This document shows, one piece after another, positions 34,039 through 42,688 of a DNA stretch of 64,000 bases. Under the pieces are notes generated by a model that had not been told where the DNA came from, did no database searches, and saw only the letters and a program-made list of their open reading frames with translations. The DNA is from PALSA-612 sp963711315 (GTDB taxonomy: Bacteria; Actinomycetota; Thermoleophilia; Gaiellales; Gaiellaceae). Position 1 is the stretch's first letter. The number at the start of each line of letters is the position of its first letter. The stretch is from NCBI GenBank assembly GCA_963711315.1, contig CAVQDQ010000002.1:558001-622000 (forward strand). The letters run 5' to 3'. A program made the translations under genes and the position numbers.

Positions 34039-35205
34039 ATGCCGCGCGCGTGCGTCATCGTGCTCGACGGTGTGGGCGCAGGCGCCCTGCCCGACGCAGC
34101 TGAGTTCGGAGACGAGGGGTCGGACACCCTCGGCAACGTCGCGCGGGTCGTCGGCGGCCTCGACCTGCCGGCGATGGAGGCACTCGGGCTCGGCAACGTG
34201 GCTCCACTCGAGGGTGTGGCGCCGATGCCGGGTGCGCCGGCGGTGGCGGGCCGCCTGCACGAGCGCTCGAAAGGCAAGGACACGACGCTCGGCCACTGGG
34301 AGATGATGGGGATCGTCACGCCGCAGCCCCTGCCGACGTATCCGCACGGCTTCCCGCACGACGTGATCGACCCGTTCATGCACGCCACCGCGCGCGGCGT
34401 GCTCGGCAACAAGCCCGCCTCCGGCACGGAGATCATCCAGGAGCTCGGCGAGGAGCACCAAGAGACGGGGAAATGGATCGTCTACACCTCGGCGGACTCC
34501 GTGTTCCAGATCGCTGCGCACGAGGAGACGATTCCGCTCGAAGAGCTCTACGAGGGTTGCAAGCAGGCGCGCGAGATCCTCACCGGCAAGCACGCGGTGG
34601 GGCGCGTGATCGCCCGGCCGTTCATCGGTGAGCCAGGCAACTACGAACGCACGCCGAACCGCCACGACTTCTCGCTCGAGCCCAGGCGGCCCAACTACCT
34701 CAGCCAGGTGCGCGAGGCGGGTGCCGAGGTACACGGCGTCGGGAAGATCCCCGACATCTTCGCGCACGTGGACATGGACCACGAGCACCCGACGAAGTCG
34801 AACGTCGAGGGCATCACGGTCACCGAGCAGCTGCTGCGCGACATCGAATCGGGCTTCGTGTTCACGAACCTCGTGGAGACGGACATGCTCTGGGGCCACC
34901 GCAACGACCCCGAGAACTTCCACCGCTGCCTCCAGGACTTCGACCGTCGTCTCCCCGATCTGCTGGAAGCCCTGCGCGAGGGGGATCTCCTCATCATCAC
35001 GTCCGATCACGGCATCGATCCGACGACTCCGTCCACGGACCACTCGCGCGAGTACGGGCTCCTGCTCGCATACGTCCAGGGCAAGAACGCCGCCGGCCAT
35101 ATCCACGAGGGCGAGTTCGGTGACGTGGGTGCGACGGTGAACGCCTGGCTGAGCGGGAAGGCTGCGCCAAAGCGTCTCTCCGGAACGCCGATTCTCGAGC
35201 CTTGA
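34039..35205 (+). CDS. deoB: Phosphopentomutase
   Basis: Interconverts (deoxy)ribose 1- and 5-phosphate in nucleoside salvage. It has the alkaline-phosphatase fold with two metals: RACVIVLDGVGAGALPDAAEFGDEGSDTLGNVA, GKDTTLGHWEMMG and the C-terminal DLLIITSDHGIDPTTPSTDHSREYGLL. The length of 388 residues is normal. ATG start with TAGGAT six bases upstream, so the mRNA is probably leaderless. It begins a deoB-methyltransferase-deoA operon; DeoA would release deoxyribose 1-phosphate for this enzyme. Confidence 0.97.
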   Translation: MPRACVIVLDGVGAGALPDAAEFGDEGSDTLGNVARVVGGLDLPAMEALGLGNVAPLEGVAPMPGAPAVAGRLHERSKGKDTTLGHWEMMGIVTPQPLPTYPHGFPHDVIDPFMHATARGVLGNKPASGTEIIQELGEEHQETGKWIVYTSADSVFQIAAHEETIPLEELYEGCKQAREILTGKHAVGRVIARPFIGEPGNYERTPNRHDFSLEPRRPNYLSQVREAGAEVHGVGKIPDIFAHVDMDHEHPTKSNVEGITVTEQLLRDIESGFVFTNLVETDMLWGHRNDPENFHRCLQDFDRRLPDLLEALREGDLLIITSDHGIDPTTPSTDHSREYGLLLAYVQGKNAAGHIHEGEFGDVGATVNAWLSGKAAPKRLSGTPILEP

Positions 35206-35918
35206 GGCCGAGGCTCAACGATCCGGCCCTCGTGCGGGCCGAGTACGAGGACGAGTCGCGCTTCAGCGTTCGTCAGGAAGTCTGGAACAACGCGACCGGT
35301 CCTGACGCACGCGACATCGTGCTCGACGCGTTGAGGGAGATCTCGCCGTCGCGCGTCCTGGAGGTGGGGCCGGGCAAAGGGGAGCTGGCTGAGCGCATAG
35401 CGCAAGAACTCGATGCCGATGTCGTCGCAGTGGACCAGTCCGAGCGCATGGTCGAGCTGACACGTGGACGCGGGATCGAGGCTCTGGTCGGTGACGTTCA
35501 GTCGCTGCCGTTCGAGAACGGGACGTTCGACGGCGCGGTCGCCGCGTGGATGCTCTACCACGTGCCCGACGTCGATCGCGCCGTTGCAGAGCTAGCACGC
35601 GTGATTCGTCCGGGCGGCAGGCTCGTCGCCGTCACGAACAGTGCCTGGAACCTCGCCGAGCTCTGGTCGCTCGTCGGGGAGACGCCGAAGGCGGCCTACG
35701 TCTTCGGCCGGGAGAACGGCGAGGAGGTGCTGCGACGCCAGTTCCCGCGAGTGGAGTCGCACGACATCGACGGGGAAGTGACATTCCCCGACCATGCGGC
35801 GGCTCGTGCTTACGTCACGGCGTCTCCCGTCCGCGGGCACAAGGCCGGCACGCTTCCAGACTTCGATGGGCCCCTCGTCGCCCGCCGCCGGGTGACCGTC
35901 TTCGTCGCCGACAAGTGA
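35202..35918 (+). CDS. Class I SAM-dependent methyltransferase
   Basis: 238 residues from a TTG overlapping the deoB stop. Rossmann motif I is RVLEVGPGKGELAERIAQELDADVVAVDQSERMVELTRGRGIEALVGDVQSLPFENGTFDGAVAAWMLYHVPDVDRAVAELARVIRPGGRLVAVTNS, the standard Methyltransf_11 pattern (UbiE/Coq5-like small-molecule type). The N-terminal YEDESRFSVRQEVWNNATGPDARDIVL is family-specific but gives no substrate. It lies inside a nucleoside-salvage operon, which may or may not be functionally meaningful. Confidence 0.85.
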   Translation: MRPRLNDPALVRAEYEDESRFSVRQEVWNNATGPDARDIVLDALREISPSRVLEVGPGKGELAERIAQELDADVVAVDQSERMVELTRGRGIEALVGDVQSLPFENGTFDGAVAAWMLYHVPDVDRAVAELARVIRPGGRLVAVTNSAWNLAELWSLVGETPKAAYVFGRENGEEVLRRQFPRVESHDIDGEVTFPDHAAARAYVTASPVRGHKAGTLPDFDGPLVARRRVTVFVADK

Positions 35919-37216
35919 TCAGGCCGGCCGAGCTGATCGAGCGCAAGCGTCGAGGAGACGAGCTCGGCGACGACGAGCTTGCCGAGCTGGTGCTCGGCTA
36001 CGCGCGCGGCGACGTGCCCGACTACCAGATGTCCGCATTTCTCATGGCCGTGTGCTTCCAGGGTCTATCCGGCGCCGAGACGTTTGCGCTCACCGACGCA
36101 ATGATCCGAAGCGGCGACACGATCGATCTGCACGACGCCCTCGGCCGGAGGGTTTTGGTCGACAAGCACTCGACCGGCGGGGTAGGGGACAAGACGACGC
36201 TCGCGGTCGGCCCGATCGTCGCTGCGTGCGGTATTCCCTTCGCGAAGATGTCGGGTCGCGGGCTCGGGCACACGGGAGGTACGCTCGACAAGCTCGAGTC
36301 GATCCCCGGCTTCCGGGTCGAGCTCTCGATCGACGAGCTCGTCGCGCAGGTGAAGGAGGTCGGCATTGCGATCGTCGGCCAGACCGCTGACCTCGTTCCC
36401 GCAGACAAGAAGCTCTATGCGCTACGGGACGTAACCGCGACGGTCGACGAGATCTCGCTGATCGCCGCGAGCATCATGTCCAAGAAGATCGCCGGCGGCG
36501 CCGACGCGATCGTGCTCGACATAAAGGTCGGTGACGGTGCCTTCATGAGGACGCTCGACACCGCACGCGAGCTCGCAGAAGCGATGTTCGAGCTCGGGCG
36601 GCGTGCGGGTCGCAAGATGGTGTGCGTGCTGACCGACATGGACCAGCCGCTCGGCTATGCCGTCGGCAACGCGCTCGAGATCCGCGAGGCGCTTGACACC
36701 GTGCGCGGCGCCGGGCCCCCCGACTTCACCGAGCTCGTGCTCGAGTCCTGCGCACACTTGTTGGCGCTGTCGGATCTCGAGGTCGACGAGGTCGAGGGTC
36801 GTACGCTCGCCGAGCGTGCGATCGCAGACGGCGCGGCGGAGGCTGTCTGGGAGCGTTGGATCACCGCGCAGGGAGGCGACCCGAACGAGGCGGCACTCCC
36901 CATCGCACCGGTCATACGAGAGGTCGCGGCTCCTCGCGACGGCATCGTGTCTCGGCTCAGCGCGACCAAGATCGGCCGCGGGGCGATGCACCTCGGAGCA
37001 GGGCGGACGGCGAAGGACGATGTGATCGACCACGCGACGGGTGTCGTTTGCCGTGCGAAGCGCGGCGACGCCGTGGTGGAAGGAGCCGTGCTCGCCGAGG
37101 TCCATGCACGCGACGAGGCGTCCGCCGCAGCGGCTGCGGAGGAGGTTCTCGCTGCGTACGAGATCGCGGCCGAGGCTCCCGTAGAACGTCCGCTCATTCT
37201 CGACGTCCTCAGCTGA
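35915..37216 (+). CDS. deoA: Pyrimidine-nucleoside (thymidine) phosphorylase
   Basis: Phosphorolyses thymidine, deoxyuridine or uridine to the free base and (deoxy)ribose 1-phosphate. GTG start overlapping the methyltransferase stop. The all-helical N-terminal domain has LVLGYARGDVPDYQMSAFLMAVCFQGL, the phosphate-binding signature is VDKHSTGGVGDKTTL, followed by MSGRGLGHTGGTLDKLESIPGF and SIMSKKIAGGADAIVLDIKVGDGAFM. The C-terminal domain is barrel-sandwich-like. At 433 residues it could be DeoA or Pdp; the two cannot be separated by eye. With deoB it forms a short salvage pathway. Confidence 0.95.
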   Translation: MIRPAELIERKRRGDELGDDELAELVLGYARGDVPDYQMSAFLMAVCFQGLSGAETFALTDAMIRSGDTIDLHDALGRRVLVDKHSTGGVGDKTTLAVGPIVAACGIPFAKMSGRGLGHTGGTLDKLESIPGFRVELSIDELVAQVKEVGIAIVGQTADLVPADKKLYALRDVTATVDEISLIAASIMSKKIAGGADAIVLDIKVGDGAFMRTLDTARELAEAMFELGRRAGRKMVCVLTDMDQPLGYAVGNALEIREALDTVRGAGPPDFTELVLESCAHLLALSDLEVDEVEGRTLAERAIADGAAEAVWERWITAQGGDPNEAALPIAPVIREVAAPRDGIVSRLSATKIGRGAMHLGAGRTAKDDVIDHATGVVCRAKRGDAVVEGAVLAEVHARDEASAAAAAEEVLAAYEIAAEAPVERPLILDVLS

Positions 37217-37741
37217 TGGCTGTGCGCGTTCGGCGCGAACGCCCGGAGGACGAACGCGAGATCTCCGATGTCGTCGAAGCTGCGTTCGGAGACGCTTCCG
37301 TCGCCGGGTTCACGGAGGCGATCCGCGCGTCGGCGGGCTACGTCCCGGAGTTGACGTTCGTCGGCGAGGAGGACGGTGAGATCGTCGGCTACACGATGCT
37401 GAGCTACGTCGGCCTGGCTGGAGGGCCACCCGGTCGGCTGCTCACGCTCACTCCGGTGGCAGTTCGCCCCGACAAGCAGCGCCAGGGGGTCGGAACTGCA
37501 GTCGTACGGGCAGCTGTAGCAGCAGCCGAAGAGCGCGGTGAGCCGCTCGTTCTCGTCGAAGGGATCCCGGCCTACTACCCGCGCTTCGGCTTCGTGTCGG
37601 CGACGGAGCTGGGGCTCGAGCGGCCGGACGAGCGGATCCTCGACCCGGCCTGGCTGGCGCTTCCGCTCAGCGTCCTACGATCCGAGCATCCGCGGCCGGG
37701 TTGTCTATCCGTCGTTCTTCCCGGGACCGCCCGATGCCTGA
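37216..37741 (+). CDS. GNAT family N-acetyltransferase, frameshift near the 3' end
   Basis: MAVRVRRERPEDEREISDVVEAAFGD opens the fold. The acetyl-CoA loop is LTPVAVRPDKQRQGVGTAVVRAAVAAAEERGEPLVLVEGIPAYYPRFGF, as in YhbS-like acetyltransferases. In the raw frame the tail degenerates and runs 42 bases into mutM. Removing one C at 37674/37675 instead gives SVYDPSIRGRVVYPSFFPGP, the conserved end of this family, with a stop at 37739-37741 that overlaps the mutM start by 8 bases. I therefore annotate the corrected end. The substrate is unknown. Confidence 0.82.
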
Positions 37742-38531
37742 GCTGCCCGAGGTGGAGACCTACCGGACTCGGCTAGAGCCGCGCCTGCTCGGGCGCACGT
37801 TCTCGCGCGTGCGCGTCCACGACCACCGGCTGACGATGCCGCTGGATCCCGCCGAGGTGGAGGCGGAGCTGACCGGAGAGCGTGTCGCGGCCGTCGAGCG
37901 GCGCGGCAAGTACCTCGTCATCCGCTTCGAGAGCGGACTCGCGCTCGTCGTCCACCTGCGCATGACCGGCGGCTTTCCGGAGTCGCTGGCCTCTCACGAG
38001 CGCGCCGTCATCGACCTCGACGACGGCAGCGGCGTGTCGTACCGAGACGTTCGGCGCTTCGGCACCTGGCACGTGCTTTCCCCCGCCGAGCTGGAGGAGT
38101 ACCTCGGGGCGCGCCTCGGGCCCGAGCCGCTCGGCTCGCGCTTTACGACGCGCTTTCTCGGCGAGCGGCTCTCCCGGCGGCGTGCACCGCTCAAGGCGGT
38201 GCTCCTCGACCAGCGCGTCGTGGCCGGCCTGGGGAACATTTACGCCGACGAGGCGCTCTGGCATGCGCGACTCCATCCGCTCCGTCCTGCGGCCGTGCTG
38301 GAGCCCGAGGAGATCGCCGCTCTGCGCCGGGGAGTTCGCCGAGCACTCCAGCGCGGCATCAAGCGCCAGGGCGCGAATCTCGGCGACGGCGCGTACCCCT
38401 CCGGTTCGATGCAGGAGGAGTTCCGGGTCTACGGACGCACCGGCGAGCCGTGCCGGCGTTGCCGCACGCCGATCGAGAAGACGCGCGTGGCGGGTCGCGG
38501 CACGCACTTCTGCCCGCACTGCCAGGTCTGA
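37734..38531 (+). CDS. mutM: Formamidopyrimidine-DNA glycosylase
   Basis: Removes 8-oxoguanine and ring-opened purines. The ATG at 37734 gives MPELPEVETYRTRLEPRLLG, placing the catalytic Pro2 and Glu3 correctly; an upstream in-frame start at 37701 would bury them and is rejected. KYLVIRFESGLALVVHLRMTGGF, the H2TH region VAGLGNIYADEALWHARLHPLRPA and the C-terminal zinc finger CRRCRTPIEKTRVAGRGTHFCPHCQ (four Cys) are intact. The length of 265 residues is normal. Confidence 0.96.
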   Translation: MPELPEVETYRTRLEPRLLGRTFSRVRVHDHRLTMPLDPAEVEAELTGERVAAVERRGKYLVIRFESGLALVVHLRMTGGFPESLASHERAVIDLDDGSGVSYRDVRRFGTWHVLSPAELEEYLGARLGPEPLGSRFTTRFLGERLSRRRAPLKAVLLDQRVVAGLGNIYADEALWHARLHPLRPAAVLEPEEIAALRRGVRRALQRGIKRQGANLGDGAYPSGSMQEEFRVYGRTGEPCRRCRTPIEKTRVAGRGTHFCPHCQV

Positions 38532-38540
38532 CCCGGCTCG

Positions 38541-38546
38541 TACACT
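38541..38546 (+). promoter_or_regulatory. -10-like TACACT, N6, ATG of recO
   Basis: TANNNT hexamer six bases before the recO ATG; no Shine-Dalgarno. Identical hexamer to that upstream of efp. Confidence 0.55.
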
Positions 38547-38552
38547 GCGGAC

Positions 38553-39290
38553 ATGGCGCGGACGGCCACCACGGAGGCAGTCGTCCTGCGCTCGCTTCGC
38601 TTCTCGGAAGCGGACCGCATCCTCCATCTCTACACGCAGGATCGCGGGCGTCTGGGCGCCATCGCGAAGGGCGCGCGCAAGACACGGTCGCGCTTCGGCG
38701 GTCGCCTGGAGCCGCTGTCGCATGTAGAGCTCGTGCTGCACGAAGGCCGCGGCGAGCTCCAGACGGTCACGGGTGCGTCGCTCGTGCGCTCCCATGCTGC
38801 GGTGCGCGACGACGCGCAGCGCTCGGCAGTGGGCCTCGTCGCCGCGGAGGCGGTACTGCGGCTCTTCCCCGAGCAGGAGCGAAACGACCGCGTGTTCACG
38901 GCGCTCACTCGCTTTCTCGACCTCCTCGACGAATCGGACAGTGGGCCAGCGCGCGCCGAGCTCGATCCGCTCGGCCTCGCCTTCCAGCTGAAGCTGCTGT
39001 GGCTCGCGGGCTATCTCCCGCACGTGGGGAGCTGCGCCGAATGCGGGGCTGCGGCGCCGATCACGGGTTTCTCGCCGCAGGCGGGCGGTGCGGTCTGCGC
39101 GAACTGCGGAAACGGCTCGCTGACGCTCTCTTCCGACGGGCTAGCGGCGATCGACGCGCTCCTCCGGCTGCCGCTCGCCGAGGCTTACCAGGCCGGCGTC
39201 TCGGAGCGCGGAGCCCGCGATGCGCTCGCAGTGGTCTCGGCGTCGTACGAGTTCCACGGCGGATTTCGATTACGAACGCTCTCAGCGTGA
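38553..39290 (+). CDS. recO: DNA repair protein RecO
   Basis: Helps load RecA on SSB-coated gaps. The N-terminal OB fold is TTEAVVLRSLRFSEADRILHLYTQDRGRLGAIAKGARKTRSRFGGRLEPLSHVELVLHEGRGELQTVTGA. The C-terminal helical domain has FQLKLLWLAGYLPHVGSCAECGAA and AVCANCGNG, a four-Cys zinc site. The length of 245 residues is typical. TACACT lies six bases before the ATG with no Shine-Dalgarno. Confidence 0.94.
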   Translation: MARTATTEAVVLRSLRFSEADRILHLYTQDRGRLGAIAKGARKTRSRFGGRLEPLSHVELVLHEGRGELQTVTGASLVRSHAAVRDDAQRSAVGLVAAEAVLRLFPEQERNDRVFTALTRFLDLLDESDSGPARAELDPLGLAFQLKLLWLAGYLPHVGSCAECGAAAPITGFSPQAGGAVCANCGNGSLTLSSDGLAAIDALLRLPLAEAYQAGVSERGARDALAVVSASYEFHGGFRLRTLSA

Positions 39291-39335
39291 TTTCCGTGCA
39301 AAGCCGGGTTGCACCTGTCCCCTCCGGAGGTGAAG

Positions 39336-39599
39336 ATGGGACATGTGGACGACGGGCAGGTCCAGGAGCTACGACGCTGGGCTCAAGGCCTCTCCACCGA
39401 CCCCCGAGTGGAGGTGCAGGCCGCCGCCAAGGCAATCACGATGCTCGCCGACGATCTCGAGGCGGCACGGAGCCAGCTGCTCGAGGAGCGGATGATCCGC
39501 GGGGCGCTGGAGTCGCGGCTGGCTGACGACGAGGCGGCCGAGATGGAGCGCGACCTTCGCACACGGCTGCTCGCGAAGTTGTCTAGAGGTCGCGCGTGA
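39336..39599 (+). CDS. Small acidic helical protein of unknown function
   Basis: 87 residues from ATG 39336, preceded by GGAGGTGA, one of the best Shine-Dalgarno sequences in the window; this decides the start over the TTG at 39309. The sequence GHVDDGQVQELRRWAQGLSTDPRVEVQAAAKAITMLADDLEAARSQLLEERMIRGALESRLADDEAAEMERDLRTRLLAKL is charged and helical throughout, with a likely coiled coil over residues ~40-85. No family is recognised. Its end overlaps the convergent dioxygenase-like gene by 17 bases. Confidence 0.7.
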   Translation: MGHVDDGQVQELRRWAQGLSTDPRVEVQAAAKAITMLADDLEAARSQLLEERMIRGALESRLADDEAAEMERDLRTRLLAKLSRGRA

Positions 39600-40416
39600 A
39601 CGCCGCGCAGAGCATCCCGTAGTACGTCGGCGCCTCGTACGACAAGAGCTCGGAGCTCCAGCCGTCACCGAGCGCTCCGTGGAGCATGAGCAGCTGCCAC
39701 CAGCTGTCCGCAGCGGCTCGCTCGACGAGGCTCGGCTCGATGCCGGGTAGCTCGTCCAGCCGATTCTCGTCGATGAGCTGCGCCACGAGCTCGTCGTACT
39801 CGGCAGCGGCTTCGTCGTAGCCGTACGGCCCTTCCGCAGTGTGGGCGTGGCCGTGGTCGGCGCTCGCCACGAACGCCACTCGCTTGCCCGAGCGCTCGGC
39901 GGCGTCGGCGAGCGCGCGTCCCGCGGCGACATGCGCCTCCGCGGGGAGATCCCGTGCCGGGCCCACGACGACAGCGCGGAGAGGCGGATCAGAGCGGCCG
40001 CCGAGGTGCCACAACGGGATGAGCGTGCCCCAGTCCATAGGCACCACCGCCTCGTCTCGGCGGTTGCCGCCGAAGCTCACGCCGACGGACGAGACTCCCG
40101 CGTCGAGTAGTCCGTCCAGGGCGAGCGCCGCGAGCTCGCGGTCGATCTCGCAGTCGAGCATGATCGTCCGGCCGTCCGTACCCGCGACTGCGCCCTCCAT
40201 CCTCGCGGAGACGACCACCGACAGCGCCCCGTCGACGTGGACGGAGTGGGGAGTCGCCAGGAGCAGGATCTCCGGATCTGCGGCGGCGCATCGCTCAGCG
40301 AGCTCGTCGAACCCGGAGAGCGTGGCCGCCGCCAGCTCCAGCTCGTCGTCGGTGCACGCCTCCCGGACGGCGATCGGCCCATGCGGTGCGATGGCTCCAA
40401 ACACGATCCCGCTCAC
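39583..40416 (-). CDS. Class III extradiol dioxygenase (LigB/MEMO-like) family protein
   Basis: 277 residues from GTG 40416 (SGIVFGAIAPHGPIAVREAC), a start supported by TAGCTT seven bases upstream. The APHGP motif, LLLATPHSVHVDGALSVVVSARMEGA, PLWHLGG, RVAFVASADHGHAHTAEGPYGYDEAAAEYDELVAQLI and the C-terminal LMLHGALGDGWSSELLSYEAPTYYGMLCAAF follow the LigB subunit fold. Metal-binding His residues are plausible in APHG, TPHS and ADHGHAH. It could be an aromatic ring-cleaving enzyme or a MEMO-type protein, and no aromatic pathway genes are nearby. Confidence 0.8.
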   Translation of the reverse strand: MSGIVFGAIAPHGPIAVREACTDDELELAAATLSGFDELAERCAAADPEILLLATPHSVHVDGALSVVVSARMEGAVAGTDGRTIMLDCEIDRELAALALDGLLDAGVSSVGVSFGGNRRDEAVVPMDWGTLIPLWHLGGRSDPPLRAVVVGPARDLPAEAHVAAGRALADAAERSGKRVAFVASADHGHAHTAEGPYGYDEAAAEYDELVAQLIDENRLDELPGIEPSLVERAAADSWWQLLMLHGALGDGWSSELLSYEAPTYYGMLCAAFTRDL

Positions 40417-40423
40417 TACGGTC

Positions 40424-40429
40424 AAGCTA
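40424..40429 (-). promoter_or_regulatory. -10-like TAGCTT, N7, GTG of the LigB-like gene
   Basis: Minus-strand hexamer seven bases before GTG 40416; it helps choose this start over the long open upstream frame. Confidence 0.5.
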
Positions 40430-40488
40430 CCCGGTGTGGGCAAATCGACACAGGATTGGCACAACTCTGTTCTGCGAGACTCGGCCGG

Positions 40489-40905
40489 ATGAGACGGAAG
40501 CTGCCGGGCGGGTACGTGCTCGACGACGACCCGGGGCGCATCGACGTCGACGCCGTCCACCGCTATCTCGCCGAGGAGTCTTACTGGGCACGAGGCCGCG
40601 CCCGCGACGTCGTGGAGGAGCTCGTGGGAACGGCGACCCGCGTTGTCGGCCTTTACCACGATGGCGAGCAGATCGGCTTCGCGCGAGTGGTCTCGGACGG
40701 CCACACGTTCGCGTACCTCGCTGACGTCTACGTGCTGGCGGAGCACCGCGGCGGAGGGTTGGGTGTCGAGCTGGTACGCGAGGCAGTCGAAGGAAGCGAG
40801 CTAGCCCGGCTGCGCTGGCTGCTACACACCCGGGACGCGCAAGCGCTGTATGAGCGCTTCGGCTTCGGGTCGCCCTCGAAGCGTTTGATGGAGCGAATTG
40901 CGTGA
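40489..40905 (+). CDS. GNAT family N-acetyltransferase
   Basis: 138 residues: GGYVLDDDPGRIDVDAVHRYLAEESYWARGRARDVVEELVGTATRVVGLYHDGEQIGFARVVSDGHTFAYLADVYVLAEHRGGGLGVELVREAVEG, then LRWLLHTRDAQALYERFGF. The acetyl-CoA loop is EHRGGGLGVELV. The YLADVYVLxEHRGxGLG arrangement is typical of small-molecule GNATs such as those annotated YjgM-like. The ATG at 40489 fits the family N-terminus. It overlaps the MFS gene downstream (GTGA), suggesting cotranscription. Confidence 0.87.
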   Translation: MRRKLPGGYVLDDDPGRIDVDAVHRYLAEESYWARGRARDVVEELVGTATRVVGLYHDGEQIGFARVVSDGHTFAYLADVYVLAEHRGGGLGVELVREAVEGSELARLRWLLHTRDAQALYERFGFGSPSKRLMERIA

Positions 40906-42260
40906 CTGATCGCCGCACCCGCGTCCTCACGATCGCCCTGGCCATGGGTGTGGCAGTGGCCTTCGCGGACTCATCGATCGTGGTGCTCGCGCTGCCGGAC
41001 CTCTACGGCGAGTTCGACACGACGCTCGTGGGCGTCTCATGGGTGATCAGCTCGTACAACCTCGTCGTTGCGGTCGGCGCCCTCTGCCTTGTCCCGTTCG
41101 CACGCCGCCTGCGCCCTCGCCCGACTGGAATCGTCGGCGTCACGCTCTTCGCCGCCGGCTCCGCGGGCTGCGCTTCTGCGTGGACGCTCGACGTCCTCAT
41201 CGGCTTTCGCTGCCTTCAGGCCCTCGGCGGCACACTGCTGCTGGCTGCGTCCCTTCGCGGTCTCGCGGCGTTCACGGGCTCGCCTACCCGTGGAGCCGTG
41301 GTCTGGACGATGTCCGGAACGATCGGTGCCGCCGCCGGCCCGGCGCTGGGAGGTGTGCTGACGCAACTCTTCGACTGGCGAGCGATCTTCGTCGTGCAGG
41401 TGCCCCTCGCCCTGGTCGCGCTCGCGGCGATGACGGAAGCGCGCATGCGCGATGTGCCACGGGATCCTCGTGTCGGCGGCGATAGGCCGCATGCGCTGGC
41501 GGCAGACACCGGCCTCGGGCTCGTCTTCGGGGCGCTCGTGGGAGCGCTCTTCCTCTCGGTACTGCTCGTGATCACCGTGTGGTCGCTCGACCCGGTGGTC
41601 GGCGCACTCGTGGTCAGCGCGCTGCCCGCGGCGACGCTCGCTGTGAGGCCCCTCGCCAGGGGCCTCGAGACACGCACAGCTGCGCTCGGCGGGGCAGCGC
41701 TGCTCGCGGGCGGCCTCGTCGCCCTGGCACTCTTACCGCGGATCTCGAACGTCCTTGTCGCGATCGCGCTGGCGTTCTGCGGTGCCGGGCTCGGGCTGGC
41801 GGTACCTGCGCTGACAGGCGTCGCGCTCGATCCGGAGGGTCGCGCGACGCGGAGCGTCCTCATGACGGTCGGTGCTCGGCACGTCGGCCTCGTGCTCGCA
41901 CTCGCCCTCATCGCCCCGCTGCTCTCCGAGACGCTCTCGAGCTCCGACGACAAGGCGTTGCTCGCAGGTGCTCAGGTCGTGCTCGAGGGCAACGCCGACC
42001 TCCGCCAGAAGGTGCCGATCGCGCTCGACCTGCGCGACGCGCTCGACGAGGCCAAGAAGGGCGAGATCCCCGACCTCGCCAAGCCCTTCGACGACCGGGG
42101 CGCGGCTACCGACAGCGGACTGCGGGAGATGCGCGACGACCTGATCACGACGCTCGAGAGCGTCGTCACTCGGGGCTTCCGCTCGTCATTCGCGCTGTCC
42201 GCGCTGCTCGCACTGCTTGCGCTGGTCCCGGCGTCACGCCTCAGGAAGGCAGCGACGTGA
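40902..42260 (+). CDS. MFS transporter (DHA2-like)
   Basis: 452 residues, highly hydrophobic. VLTIALAMGVAVAFADSSIVVLALPDLYGEFDTTLVGVSWVISSYNLVVAVGALCLVPFARRLRPRPTG contains the proton antiporter motif C-like region of drug:H+ antiporters, and FRCLQALGGTLLLAASL follows. I count roughly 12-13 membrane segments. A charged ~70-residue stretch (residues ~345-415, with ALDLRDALDEAKKGEIPDL) before the last helix would lie outside the membrane and is unusual for plain 12-helix transporters. Substrate unknown. Confidence 0.85.
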   Translation: MTDRRTRVLTIALAMGVAVAFADSSIVVLALPDLYGEFDTTLVGVSWVISSYNLVVAVGALCLVPFARRLRPRPTGIVGVTLFAAGSAGCASAWTLDVLIGFRCLQALGGTLLLAASLRGLAAFTGSPTRGAVVWTMSGTIGAAAGPALGGVLTQLFDWRAIFVVQVPLALVALAAMTEARMRDVPRDPRVGGDRPHALAADTGLGLVFGALVGALFLSVLLVITVWSLDPVVGALVVSALPAATLAVRPLARGLETRTAALGGAALLAGGLVALALLPRISNVLVAIALAFCGAGLGLAVPALTGVALDPEGRATRSVLMTVGARHVGLVLALALIAPLLSETLSSSDDKALLAGAQVVLEGNADLRQKVPIALDLRDALDEAKKGEIPDLAKPFDDRGAATDSGLREMRDDLITTLESVVTRGFRSSFALSALLALLALVPASRLRKAAT

Positions 42261-42679
42261 CGCCGGTCCGCCTGCTGCTGGCGCTGCTCGCCGCCGTCGG
42301 CGTTCTCATCGTCGCCGAGCTGGCTCTCGGTGCGCTCGACTTCGGCGAGACGCGCATCGCCAATCCGTGTACGACCGAGGCCGATTTCGAGGGAGGCGGC
42401 ATCGACGGTGCGATTCAGCGCTTCGCTTTGTCCGCCATCAGCGGTGCTGCGTGCGAGCTCGGCACGTCTCGCGAGGAGCTCGTGCTCTCGTTCGTGCCTT
42501 CTGCCAACGCATCCGACGTGCGCTGGGACAAGGAGACGATCAACCGGGCACTGCGATCGGGCGTCCAGCGGGCCGCGGAGGACACGGCGGGCAAGGGCTT
42601 GCTGGGGTCGCTGCTCGGCGGCCTGCTCGACAAAATCCTTGCCGACCCACTTGCCTGGATCCTCGGCCAGTCCCTTTAG
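42257..42679 (+). CDS. Hypothetical membrane-anchored protein
   Basis: 140 residues from a GTG overlapping the MFS stop. One N-terminal transmembrane helix (VRLLLALLAAVGVLIVAELALGAL) precedes a soluble domain with two Cys (NPCTTEADFEGGGIDGAIQRFALSAISGAACELGTS), so a disulfide in the extracytoplasmic part is possible. A glycine-rich C-terminal segment (KGLLGSLLGGLLDKILADPLAWILGQ) may re-enter or associate with the membrane. No family is recognised; the overlap suggests it accompanies the transporter. Confidence 0.75.
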   Translation: MTPVRLLLALLAAVGVLIVAELALGALDFGETRIANPCTTEADFEGGGIDGAIQRFALSAISGAACELGTSREELVLSFVPSANASDVRWDKETINRALRSGVQRAAEDTAGKGLLGSLLGGLLDKILADPLAWILGQSL

Positions 42680-42682
42680 GCT
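42677..42682 (+). promoter_or_regulatory. -10-like TAGGCT, N6, GTG of glyQ
   Basis: The hexamer overlaps the previous gene's stop and ends six bases before the glyQ start; no Shine-Dalgarno. Confidence 0.55.
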
Positions 42683-42688
42683 CTCTCG

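Noticed and set aside
39296..39314. GTGCAA-N7-TTGCAC as a recO terminator
   Set aside because: The 6-bp stem with a 7-base loop and no T-tract is too weak to call; it may simply be chance symmetry.
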